From: Tieghemiomyces parasiticus
Lineage: Eukaryota; Kickxellomycota; Dimargaritomycetes; Dimargaritales; Dimargaritaceae
DNA: 11,800 nt
Direction: 5' to 3'
Assembly (NCBI GenBank): GCA_027575765.1
Contig: JANBPT010001247.1
Coordinates: 1-11,800 of the forward strand
The notes under the pieces were generated by a model. That model searched no databases. It was not told the DNA's origin and worked only from the letters and a program-made list of their open reading frames with translations. Shown one piece after another: positions 1 to 7,139 of the stretch. Within the stretch, counting starts at the first letter, position 1. Each line of letters starts with the position of its first letter. The translations under genes were made by a program, and so were the position numbers.

Positions 1-400
1 TACTCTGTGTATTTAATATAGCAACCTAATAGGTGTCGCAACCGTAGGTCCACTTATACAATGGCGACTGTTTTCCTACTAGTCACGGGAGGAATGAGGC
101 CTAAGAGGGTTTAATGTGGGCCTAATCCATTGGACTCTAGCGTGCCGGTGGCGGGAAAGCAGTCCCAAGTTAGATGTGACGTGTACGCCGAAGCTTATAT
201 TTTCCTTGGCGGAGGAGGAGGAGGCTGGTGTAGAATCTAGCAAACCGCTACAACCCTCCGCGTTTCACTCGCTTGAGCATTTCTTCGGTTTTTTGAAGGT
301 TCCTCATTAGCACTCTATCACAATACGTCCGGGTACGTTCTGTCCCGTATAGGCCCACATACTTACTTACTCCCTGACATTGCGCCCGAACGCCATTGCA
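1..400. other. Upstream flank of the methyltransferase gene, no secure gene
   Basis: No confident gene is visible. A plus frame is open from 98 to its stop at 308-310 and reads moderately protein-like towards its end (an acidic EEEE run, then a His/Phe-rich tail). It has no ATG and no recognisable family, so at best it is the last exon of a gene starting before the window. The 5' flank of the 401 start shows no TATA box and ends in a weak Kozak-like context. Confidence 0.4.
211..224. repeat. (GGA)n microsatellite
   Basis: About four and a half perfect GGA units, lying about 180 bp before the methyltransferase start codon. It encodes an EEEE run in the open frame noted for 98-310. Confidence 0.85.
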
Positions 401-1689
401 ATGGCTTGGAAATGCACAGGTAAGGCAGCCAACCGAAAGTCGCTTGGTGTACGCTTCTGGCTCTGCCCATTGTCGCTGCAGGCCGCTAGGGAGTATTCTG
501 ATTTAGTAGTCCAGACTAGCGTAGGACGCCGACTGCCCGGGGATGCCACCCGTCCGCCATTACCCCTCTTAAGGTATAGACGGGCAATACCCTATCAACC
601 ACACGCTCCGCACTATACCTTCCTAACTTACACTCTCGATCATATCCACCCCAACCCCTTGTTTTACCGGCGTCATTGAATCGACTGGCCCGTCACGCGC
701 CGCCTCGTATCTTTCTGGGATACTGCCTCAGGTCGCACGAATGACGCTCTAGTGACCAACATGGTCAACGCCAGCCTCGTTCTCTCGCCACGGGTCATCG
801 AGACCATGCGGGCCGTGGATCGTAAACATTACGTGCGGTCCACCGCAGATGCGTACATCGATGCGCCCATGGCCATCGGGCATGGCGCTACCATTTCTGC
901 CCCGTAAGCCCTCTGCATGCGTCGGCAGATAAGGGTGCCCTCCTTCACGAATACCAGCTAAAGAAGACTCCCCCCCCCTGCATCTGTGGGTCGTTTGTCG
1001 AGAGGAGGGGGGGGGAGTAACCAGCTCGTCTCAATTCTGATTAGCAGGTATATGAAATAACGCCCTAGACTCAAGGTTGAGGTATTAATCATCTATAAGC
1101 TCTCCCTGTACATTTTACCCCTCCTGGCCTCACTAGACACATGCATGCTACCGCCCTGGAACATCTGCAGGACGTCCTCCAGCCCGGTATGAAAGCCCTG
1201 GACGTTGGCTGCGGCTCAGGTTACCTCACGGCCTGCATGGCCCACCTCGTCGGTGCCTGCGGCCGAGTGGTTGGCGTTGACCACATTCCAGCCCTGGTCA
1301 ACCTAGCCCGCCAGAATATTGCCCGGGATCATCCGGACTTTTTGGCGACCAACGATTCCTCGGACAGCGGAGGCAATGCCGCTAATGTCGACATGGCAAA
1401 GCCCCGCGTCCGACTGGAAGTCGCTGACGGGCGGGTCGGGTTCCCGGCTGAACAGCCTTACGACTGTATCCATGTGGGTGCGGCGGCAGGCGCCCGACCG
1501 ACGGCCTTGATTAGCCAACTCAAGGCCCCCGGCAAGTTGTTCGCCCCGGTCGTGTGTGCGCCCCATGACCTAGACCAGGTGATCATATTGTACGAGAAGG
1601 ATTACCAAGGCTGCGTGACCGAGACTGAACTGATGGGGGTGCGATATGTACCGCTAACCGATCCTGAGAGGCAAACTCGGGGGTTCTGA
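401..1689 (+). CDS. PCMT1: Protein-L-isoaspartate (D-aspartate) O-methyltransferase, three exons
   Basis: The encoded enzyme transfers a methyl group from S-adenosylmethionine to isoaspartyl residues in aged proteins, starting their repair; it is normally cytosolic. Exons at 401-419, 732-903 and 1137-1689 join in frame to give 247 aa (human PCMT1: 227). All introns are GT-AG (donors GTAAGG and GTAAGC). Exon 1 encodes only MAWKCT plus one base, matching the MAWK start of animal PCMT1, which decides the start codon. Visible family motifs are the DRKHY block (36-40), ISAPHMHA (61-68), SAM motif I LDVGCGSGYLTA (85-96), VVGVDH (108-113), the DGR loop (161-163), PYDCIHVGAA (171-180) and the C-terminal GVRYVPLTD (231-239). 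Residues about 130-152 are a Ser/Asn/Ala-rich insertion of some 20 residues absent from the human protein, which explains the extra length. Codons are GC-rich at third positions, unlike the flanks. Family assignment is near certain; the first exon rests on motif match and phase. Confidence 0.93.
420..731 (+). other. Intron 1 of the methyltransferase gene
   Basis: This 312-nt phase-1 intron begins GTAAGG and ends CTCAG. A CTAAC branch-site candidate lies at 623-627, rather far (about 105 nt) from the acceptor. Removing it joins ACA-G to GT-CGC and restores the frame leading into the conserved N-terminal block. Confidence 0.85.
904..1136 (+). other. Intron 2 of the methyltransferase gene
   Basis: This 233-nt phase-2 intron begins GTAAGC and ends CACTAG. 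Splicing regenerates the invariant ISAPHMHA block (CC+A gives Pro). A TATTAAT-type branch candidate lies at 1083-1089, about 50 nt before the acceptor. The intron contains a perfect inverted repeat at 967-1018. Confidence 0.93.
967..1018. repeat. Perfect 12-bp inverted repeat (ACT-C9 / G9-AGT) inside intron 2
   Basis: The left arm 967-978 (ACT followed by nine C) and right arm 1007-1018 (nine G followed by AGT) are exact reverse complements, separated by 28 nt. In the pre-mRNA they could form a very stable hairpin near the 5' side of the intron. Confidence 0.9.
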
Positions 1690-1875
1690 GATGCATAGTG
1701 CGGTTTACATCTTCGACGAATTTCGGATAGAAGGGCAGCAAGTCTCATTGGTACAACGTTTATCCATAATATATTTATCCGGTTCCTCATTACAACAACG
1801 GCAGCAATTATGGCGTTCTTGATAAAAACTCTGGTTGCTGGAAATCAAAAAGGAATATAGTGACGCCAAACAAAT

Positions 1876-1907
1876 CCGTGGTAGCCACGGGGCAACTCGT
1901 GGCAACC
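1876..1907. repeat. Overlapping alternative hairpins downstream of the methyltransferase gene
   Basis: CCGTGG (1876-1881) pairs with CCACGG (1885-1890) across a 3-nt loop. Alternatively GCCACG (1884-1889) pairs with CGTGGC (1898-1903) across 8 nt, flanked after one A-A mismatch by GGT (1880-1882) / ACC (1905-1907). The two folds share bases and exclude each other. It lies about 190 nt past the stop codon, so it may fall in the 3' UTR. Confidence 0.6.
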
Positions 1908-1918
1908 GCCAGTCACTT

Positions 1919-1928
1919 CCCCCCCCCC
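1919..1928. repeat. C10 homopolymer
   Basis: Ten consecutive C residues in the convergent spacer; one of several poly-C/poly-G runs in this window. Confidence 0.9.
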
Positions 1929-2026
1929 ACACCGGACCGTCACCACTGATCAAGTCACGCAACCAGTGTGGCACCGACTACCGATTCATTTACTTTCTCA
2001 CTAGCATCACAAACCTTTACCCTTAG

Positions 2027-2473
2027 TCATCAACATTACGAGATGCCACGCCCCAAACTACTGACCCGATCCGTTGTGGCATCTCCACCCCTTTCCCTAC
2101 CCACCTTCCCCTTTTCAACATACGTATTATTCTTTTACAGCGATATCAATCTTCCTGCTCTGCTGGACTTTACCCCTTTTTTCAGCAGGCGCCTCTGCCT
2201 CTCTCCTTTAAGGACTTGGCTTCCATCAGTATTCCCCCTCCACTGATGTGGCAGCTTGGTAGCTGCCTTCGTATCCGCCCTGTCGTCCTTGACTCACCTC
2301 TTAACCTAAGTGGTAGCCGGTTACGAGCGATACAAGATATCCTTCGCAATAAAAGTCCCTTCGGGGCTGCTACCCTATAACCGACATCCATCACGCATTT
2401 AGCAAAACGCCTGCCCAACACCCGCTCTCTGGACTCTTTTTTTAGGTCTAGTCTTAAGTTTGTTGGCTACTAG
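2027..2473 (+). pseudogene. Possible decayed leucine-rich coding remnant
   Basis: From the TAG at 2024 to a TAG at 2471-2473 one plus frame is open except for a single in-frame TAA at 2378-2380, giving about 117 plus 30 codons. There is no ATG until about codon 82. The 3' two thirds reads protein-like, with stretches such as SFKDLASISIPP, LDSPLNLSGSRLRAIQDIL and ITHLAKRLPNTRSLDSF that recall leucine-rich repeats of F-box/LRR proteins. That resemblance is my impression, not a database match. The frame continues downstream with many stops. It could be a mutated gene fragment, or pyrimidine-rich DNA that is open by chance. Confidence 0.25.
2250..2267. repeat. Perfect 7-bp hairpin, 4-nt loop
   Basis: GGCAGCT (2250-2256) and AGCTGCC (2261-2267) flank the loop TGGT. 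It lies inside the possible decayed coding remnant. Confidence 0.75.
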
Positions 2474-2906
2474 CCTTTAATGTCCTCTTGGTAGTTTTTG
2501 GCTATGACACAGGGGAGTTAAGTTTATCTTGTAGTGTATGAGATCTATCCTTGTTAACCCTTATTAAAAAGAAGCTTACCATGTTGATGGCCTTTCCGCT
2601 TAAAAAGCCGTAGATGCATGGCCACCTTAACCGCTAGGCCTTCCCAACACAACTTTGTGGACGACTATTGCCATAGGCCAATACACCTTAAACCCACTCG
2701 TAACCGAAAAAGTGCCGATCATAGCCCTCATCCTATAGCATGTCACCCTCAACCCCTTACCAGCCTTAACCACTATACATGCGGCGGCTACTGTCATATC
2801 TAGAGATCCTTAAACACACGCCATGAGGTGCCCCCGATCCAGTTACAGGCTTATGGTATTCTCTTTTGCAACACTATGCGCTAAACTCCCCGTACGATGG
2901 CTATGA

Positions 2907-3140
2907 CTCAGAGCTATTCATAATTCGTTCTTTATTATTGACGGCCAACTAGATCCGGCATTGCCAGCCGATCTAGTAGCCCGAAACTTACGAAGAGTGG
3001 CCATATTAGCCGGTGGAGGTTCACCGTCCTTTAATCACCACCAACCCTATACCCATCAGCTTATCGAGCTGTTACGCCCTAACATATGCGCAGGTTCCTG
3101 GCTCCTTCCCATCGCACCTAGCAGCCGTGGCCTACGTTAA
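2907..3140 (+). pseudogene. Second start-less open stretch, possible leucine-rich remnant
   Basis: Between a TGA at 2904-2906 and a TAA at 3138-3140 a plus frame, different from that of the 2027-2473 block, is open for 77 codons with no ATG. It reads protein-like, with pieces such as LPADLVARNLRRVAILAGG and THQLIELLRPNICAGSWLL, and shares an LRAI motif with the upstream block. It may be a frameshifted continuation of the same broken gene. No family can be assigned from sequence alone. Confidence 0.2.
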
Positions 3141-3356
3141 GAACTGGATAGAGGCCATCTTCCCGGCAGTCCCTTAAAATGGCCGCAACATTAAAAATAT
3201 TAATTTACTAGAGCAAGGTTGCACTAAAAATTTTCGCAGCATCTGTATTGCTCCTGCCGAGGTAATTGATATTACGTATCGGAAAAAAAATACAAAACAT
3301 AATGGATAAAGTGAAAAAGATACCCAAAGGGTAACAGCCATAGCATACTCCAATGG

Positions 3357-4813
3357 CTACTTTTGCGACGGCCGGACCAGCTTGTCGGTCACACTCTTGT
3401 GAACCCATCGGCCACTCTCGGCCTGGGTAGCGCTATCTAGGTGGGCCCGGGTCTGCGAGGGAAGGTAGTCGTCAGACACAAAAGTAAAATCCCGAGGCTT
3501 CCACTCATCACCGCGGTCCTTACGGGCTTTACGTTCCTCACGCTGGCGGGCTTCAATTTCAGACTTTTTGGTCGACGCGGTCCCGAAGTCACCCTGGTTG
3601 ATGGCCTGCGAGACCTCGCGCCAAAGTCGGCGGCTTTCGAAGGGACCTTGTTGGTCCAACGGCGCTACCTGGATGGGGATGGGCTTATGGGCCGTGGCGT
3701 CAAATAGTACACTGGTCTTCTTGGTGCGTAGGTCGGTAATGGTAGAGTTCGCAATCCACCGTCCCTCAATAGCGAACAGTTCAAGTGCTTTTGATTTGGA
3801 GCTTTCCAGCGTGAGCGGATCCACTACCTTGTTGTCAGCTGGTCGGTCGAGCAGGTGGTACACGTGGCCTTTGAACCGGTGGTACTCGCCGCCAAACCAT
3901 GGCTTGCCAATGTACTTGAACACTGCTACATAGCCCTTATTGGAGCGGATCCACGTGTTGCCCATGATCTCCATAAACGGCTTGCCTGTGATGAGCGAAC
4001 GGATGTAAAGGTCCGGGAAATTGAGCGTGTACACCTCATCCGTATCGCGGAAGTGTAGGGTGGCGAAGCCTGTCTGATTGATCTTGATTGTGGTGCCGGT
4101 GAATTTAGATTTCTGCCCGGCTAGGGATGGTAGGTCACAGCATGAAACACATCGATACGGTGAAGGGTTAGCATAGTTTGATTGGGCTTCGCGGTATACA
4201 TGGATCGTTCCGCTACCTTTAGGACTCCTATGGCTATCCTCGGTCCAGTCGATCGTGCGCAGCTAGACACGCTTGCAAGACGCTGGTTACGGATAATAAA
4301 ACCGCCACGGCCCAAAGCGAGAAGTCACTTACTGTGGGCATTGAGGAAGATACCAGCCTGCTGGTTCTCTAGGAAGACCCCGCTGACAGGTGGGTGGTGA
4401 GATACCTGCTCGACGACGAGGGTGGTGCGGGTGTGGGTCTCAGGGTCGTCCCAATGACCCAGGAGCTGCTCGCCAAGGATGGGATTAAAGGGCTTCTTTT
4501 CGTTGCTCGACTCGGCGGTGCGCAGGTAGTAGCTGCCGTACAGCGTGGAAATGAACCAACGGCATACGGCCACCATGCGCTGCTCGGAGTCAAGGGCCTC
4601 GCTGATGGCAGTGAAAAGCGACGGCTGGTCGCACCAGTGTGTGCAGTACTCGAGTATGGAATCGCCACTGAGCAGAAAGGACGGGCAGGTCAGGGCACTG
4701 AGATCCCCCGTGAAGGAGCCCAGGTTTTTGAGGAAGCTGTAAAACTCACTCCGGTTACTTGCAGGCACCTTGGAGCTGTCGTCCAGAGTCTGGTGATCGG
4801 AAGAAGTAGTCAT
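3357..4813 (-). CDS. KES1: Oxysterol-binding protein, ORD-only Kes1/Osh4-type sterol/PI4P exchanger, two exons
   Basis: Exons 4813-4333 and 4120-3357 join in frame (CAC-A + CC) to give 414 aa, close to yeast Kes1/Osh4 (434 aa). Proteins of this type shuttle sterol against phosphatidylinositol 4-phosphate between organelle membranes and restrain Golgi PI4P signalling. The whole protein is the OSBP-related ligand domain, with no PH, ankyrin or FFAT region. Residues about 22-52 match the N-terminal lid (SFLKNLGSFTGDLSAL). The polar ligand pocket is intact: KKPFNPILGE (106-115), the fingerprint EQVSHHPP (135-142, with His139/His140), and K346, E350 and R354, aligning with the PI4P-contacting K109, N112, H143, H144, K336, E340 and R344 of Kes1. 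The splice restores GQKSKFTG, a conserved block. The start is the ATG just before the conserved lid. The upstream coding strand is pyrimidine-rich. Family certain; the exact subtype is inferred from architecture. Confidence 0.95.
4121..4332 (-). other. Intron of the OSBP gene
   Basis: This 212-nt phase-1 intron, read on the minus strand, begins with the consensus donor GTAAGT (4332-4327) and ends CCCTAG (acceptor at 4122-4121). A CTAAC branch site is present at 4171-4167, about 45 nt before the acceptor. Confidence 0.93.
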
Positions 4814-5160
4814 GGCGATAATGAATAGGAGCGGTGTGAGGTGGAACAGAACTGGAGAAAGACTGCAAGGGTACGTTGTTAGATATGAGGGCTGAGAATC
4901 AGGTTAGTACAAGGGAAGAGTGGGCACGAGGGAGTGAAATGTCCAGTAATTGGGTGCTCAGTGCGAAGAAGGTGGACGGGCAGGCAAAGACAGGAGCGCA
5001 GTGTATTAGCCGAGGAGGCAAGAGGGGGAAGGCAGGGTCGAGAGGAGTGCTTAATGCGAATGGATGGGGTGGGCGAGGCAGTAATACGTAATAAAAAATC
5101 AAAGCAAAGTAAACGTGGTACCGGCCAACAGAGATAATATAGCAAAGCGGGTACGAGGAA
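4814..5160 (-). promoter_or_regulatory. Pyrimidine-rich upstream region of the OSBP gene
   Basis: The plus strand is G/A-rich over most of this stretch, so the coding (minus) strand is C/T-rich, as is common in fungal promoters. A weak TATA-like TATATTA lies on the minus strand at 5141-5135, about 325 nt before the start codon, too far to be convincing without a long leader. Confidence 0.35.
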
Positions 5161-5226
5161 AGACAGCCAGGAGATGCCAGGTTACGTGTCGAATGCGCAA
5201 GTAAGGAAGGTGCTATGGGGAGCCTC

Positions 5227-5233
5227 TATAAAA
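5227..5233 (+). promoter_or_regulatory. TATA-like element
   Basis: A perfect TATAAAA on the plus strand in an otherwise GC-balanced region, about 200 nt before the ATG of the weak candidate at 5431. It is either a core promoter for an unrecognised plus transcript or chance. Confidence 0.25.
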
Positions 5234-5430
5234 CCCGTACAACCCTGCGAGTAGTTTGCTTGACTCCAGCGGTGGAGGGGATGAACGAGGCGGGTTAACT
5301 ACCTCCCCAGCAGTAAGCAGGAGGGGTAGACGGAGGCGGTGAGGCGTGGGTCTATCATGTTGACCAATTAGACGCTGGCAGCAGACCTAGCAGGCCAGGT
5401 ATTGGGAAGGGTGTGGGACGGTGGGGAAGG

Positions 5431-5654
5431 ATGCGGTCAACTAGCCCCCTGCCTCCTAAGGGCCCACATATACCGCGTCGATACGCGTACAGTACAAAGC
5501 GGAGCCGCGGGGAAGGTAAGGATAGCACAATGGCAACGGGAACATGGGGATGTGGATACACAGTAGCCCGGCCTCACCGGCTATATTGGCCTCGACGGAT
5601 GGCGTGGTTTTTGCAGCTATAGGTACGCCAAGCCCTTGTAAAACCATGGCGTGA
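5431..5654 (+). CDS. Weak candidate small spliced gene (40 aa)
   Basis: The ATG at 5431 opens 85 nt ending in an AAG/GTAAGG donor (intron 5516-5616, 101 nt) with a TTTTTGCAG acceptor. Joining to 5617-5654 keeps frame and ends at TGA, giving 40 aa. The product is basic and Pro/Arg/Ser-rich (KGPHIPRRYAYSTKR), which could resemble a mitochondrial presequence. No family is recognised and no clear branch site is visible. A TATAAAA lies about 200 nt upstream. Splice-like sites occur by chance at about this frequency, so this is a hypothesis only. Confidence 0.13.
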
Positions 5655-6428
5655 CTGTATTACAATACTACCACCGACCGACCGTAGGGCCTGGCCGTAG
5701 GCCCGGTTCGCTATGCCACCGTCGCAACGGTAGCGCCAAGTCGACATATTTATTTTGGATGATTAATGAGTCGAGGCGAGCGGATGGTTGCATATGGTTG
5801 TTGAAGCGACTCGACGTTGGCGCCGCCCGGTGTAATCGGCCACATCTAAACCTGGCCACCAGCGCTGGAGGGGTGTAAATAAATGGGCTGCTAAATATAA
5901 TCTCGTTTTGTAGAAAATTGACCTGAGGGGATAAGTAACCACTGCCACTTCACAAAGTTGGGTCGTCCCATTTTCACCCTTGAACCTATACAACATCTTT
6001 ATAACTGTTACCCAGCTACGCCTACCAGTGGTGCCGGACGGTGGAGGTTGGCAATACATCGCCGTCTAACTTGGCGCTTAAAGCAATGCGCCACACATCC
6101 CTACCGAACCCCTCAATATGCAATCAACCAATGTGAGTGCCTGCGTGAAGAAGTGATGCCCCGCCTAATTGACCCTGTCTCCTAACTGGCCGAAATGTGG
6201 CATTTATTTTTACATTGGACATACGGTTGGACGGACCATACAGGGGGAGGGCTGGCGATTACGGCTCTATTAGCCAAATGGCCCTCACACCCAAGTCCGA
6301 ATACTCTCTTCTGGATACAACGGCTTAGAAGGGATTCGACTGTCTGCTCTGCATAGCTAAACTTGCAGCTGGCCAGTCTCAAGTCATCGCTTGACTTGCC
6401 CTGCTGCTGATTCGCGCCTTGCATGGGT

Positions 6429-6446
6429 GACATGGATTTCCATGTC
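6429..6446. repeat. Perfect 8-bp palindrome with TT centre
   Basis: GACATGGA (6429-6436) and TCCATGTC (6439-6446) are exact reverse complements around TT. This geometry suits a dimeric DNA-binding protein as well as a tight hairpin. Confidence 0.75.
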
Positions 6447-6476
6447 GTAGCGGTTGATCATATACCTGATATTGAC

Positions 6477-6512
6477 AGCGGCTGTTCTTCCAAAACTTGT
6501 TGGACAGCCGCT
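6477..6512. repeat. Bulged hairpin
   Basis: AGCGGCTGT (6477-6485) pairs perfectly with ACAGCCGCT (6504-6512). Inside it CCAA (6490-6493) pairs with TTGG (6500-6503) across a 6-nt loop, leaving a four-base bulge on the 5' side. The segment lies within a cluster of inverted repeats. Confidence 0.65.
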
Positions 6513-6533
6513 TCCTCCGTGGTCACTTCCGGG

Positions 6534-6593
6534 CAGGAGGTACGCTATACGGCTAATGCTGTCAGTAGCGTCTGCTCATATGGGGCCCTCCTG
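6534..6593. repeat. Nested inverted repeat
   Basis: CAGGAGG (6534-6540) pairs with CCTCCTG (6587-6593), and immediately inside ACGCTA (6542-6547) pairs with TAGCGT (6566-6571). The 3' side carries a 15-nt unpaired segment between its two arms, so the fold is asymmetric. Confidence 0.5.
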
Positions 6594-6698
6594 TAGCTAA
6601 CAGTAGCACATACTATATCTCATCGAAATATCTACCACAAACGATGGCAATTCAAGATACATAACATTCTAGAGGAGGAGGGCATGGGAGCCTATGCA

Positions 6699-6753
6699 CG
6701 GCCAGATGCTACGAGGCACGGCACTCTTCTAAGTGCCTTGTAGCGTGTGGTCG
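6699..6753 (+). repeat. Long imperfect hairpin, 21-bp arms, 13-nt loop
   Basis: Arms 6699-6719 and 6733-6753 form 20 of 21 pairs: 17 Watson-Crick, three G-U compatible on the plus strand, and one G-G mismatch. Read from the minus strand the three wobble pairs become A-C mismatches, so folding favours plus-strand RNA. Within it GGCACT (6720-6725) can instead pair with AGTGCC (6732-6737), a competing inner stem. It lies about 55 nt beyond the candidate polyadenylation signal of the 215-aa gene, outside any coding frame. It could be an RNA hairpin or the scar of a small inverted-repeat element. Confidence 0.6.
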
Positions 6754-6807
6754 ATTGGCACAGGTATACCCAACAAGGTGAATACGCGCCCACTGTATAT
6801 AATTGTG

Positions 6808-6813
6808 TTTATT
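6808..6813 (-). terminator. Candidate polyadenylation signal for the 215-aa gene
   Basis: The canonical hexamer AATAAA on the minus strand lies 327 nt past the stop at 7140. It is the only exact copy between the stop and this point, which would imply a 3' UTR of about 340 nt. Confidence 0.3.
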
Positions 6814-7139
6814 TCACGAGTGGTACATGGTCATAATAAAAATAGAGGTAACGAAGATAAGCTGCACTCAAAGTAAGTAGTGTAGGTGGTCGTAAATGGG
6901 CAGGGGTGTGGTGTACATGGTAGGGAATGAGGATGTCGAAGCAAAGGACGGTAATGTGCTGCGGTGCATGAATGAATACATAGATATATATATGGGAGGG
7001 TGTACAGTACAGTACCTCGACGGTAGCGTGCGTGGCACAAGGCAGTATAATACGACCCTTGCGACGTGATGCAGCCGGACTCGGCAGAGTCCGAAGCAGT
7101 GTAGGAAAGAGTCGAGGTTGACCGGGCTGTGCGGAACCA

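Larger units (their letters stand above)
1690..3356. other. Convergent spacer between the methyltransferase and OSBP genes
   Basis: The two flanking genes face each other, so both 3' ends lie here. It holds hairpins near 1876-1907 and 2250-2267, a C10 tract at 1919-1928, start-less open stretches at 2027-2473 and 2907-3140, and an AT-rich stretch about 3180-3310 just beyond the OSBP stop that probably contains its 3' processing signals. No AATAAA lies close downstream of either stop. Confidence 0.6.
4814..7139. other. Long spacer between the OSBP gene and the 215-aa gene
   Basis: After the OSBP promoter side, no conserved gene is visible. Contents: a plus-strand TATAAAA at 5227-5233 with a weak spliced-ORF candidate after it (5431-5654); scattered short inverted repeats such as GGGCCT/AGGCCC near 5690-5710; a run of inverted repeats at 6429-6753; and the 3' flank of the 215-aa gene with its candidate AATAAA at 6813-6808. 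The other open frames lack family resemblance. Confidence 0.5.

Noticed and set aside
98..310. Open plus frame ending in a protein-like tail, possible last exon of an upstream gene
   Set aside because: No ATG, no clear acceptor, no family resemblance; most of the appeal comes from a GGA repeat encoding glutamates.
4394..4828. 144-codon plus frame opposite the OSBP first exon
   Set aside because: Antisense shadow of a clearly conserved exon; no independent evidence.
5970..5995. Possible tRNA B-box on the minus strand (GGTTCAAGGG)
   Set aside because: Lacks the closing CC of the B-box, and no A-box or cloverleaf arms can be drawn around it.
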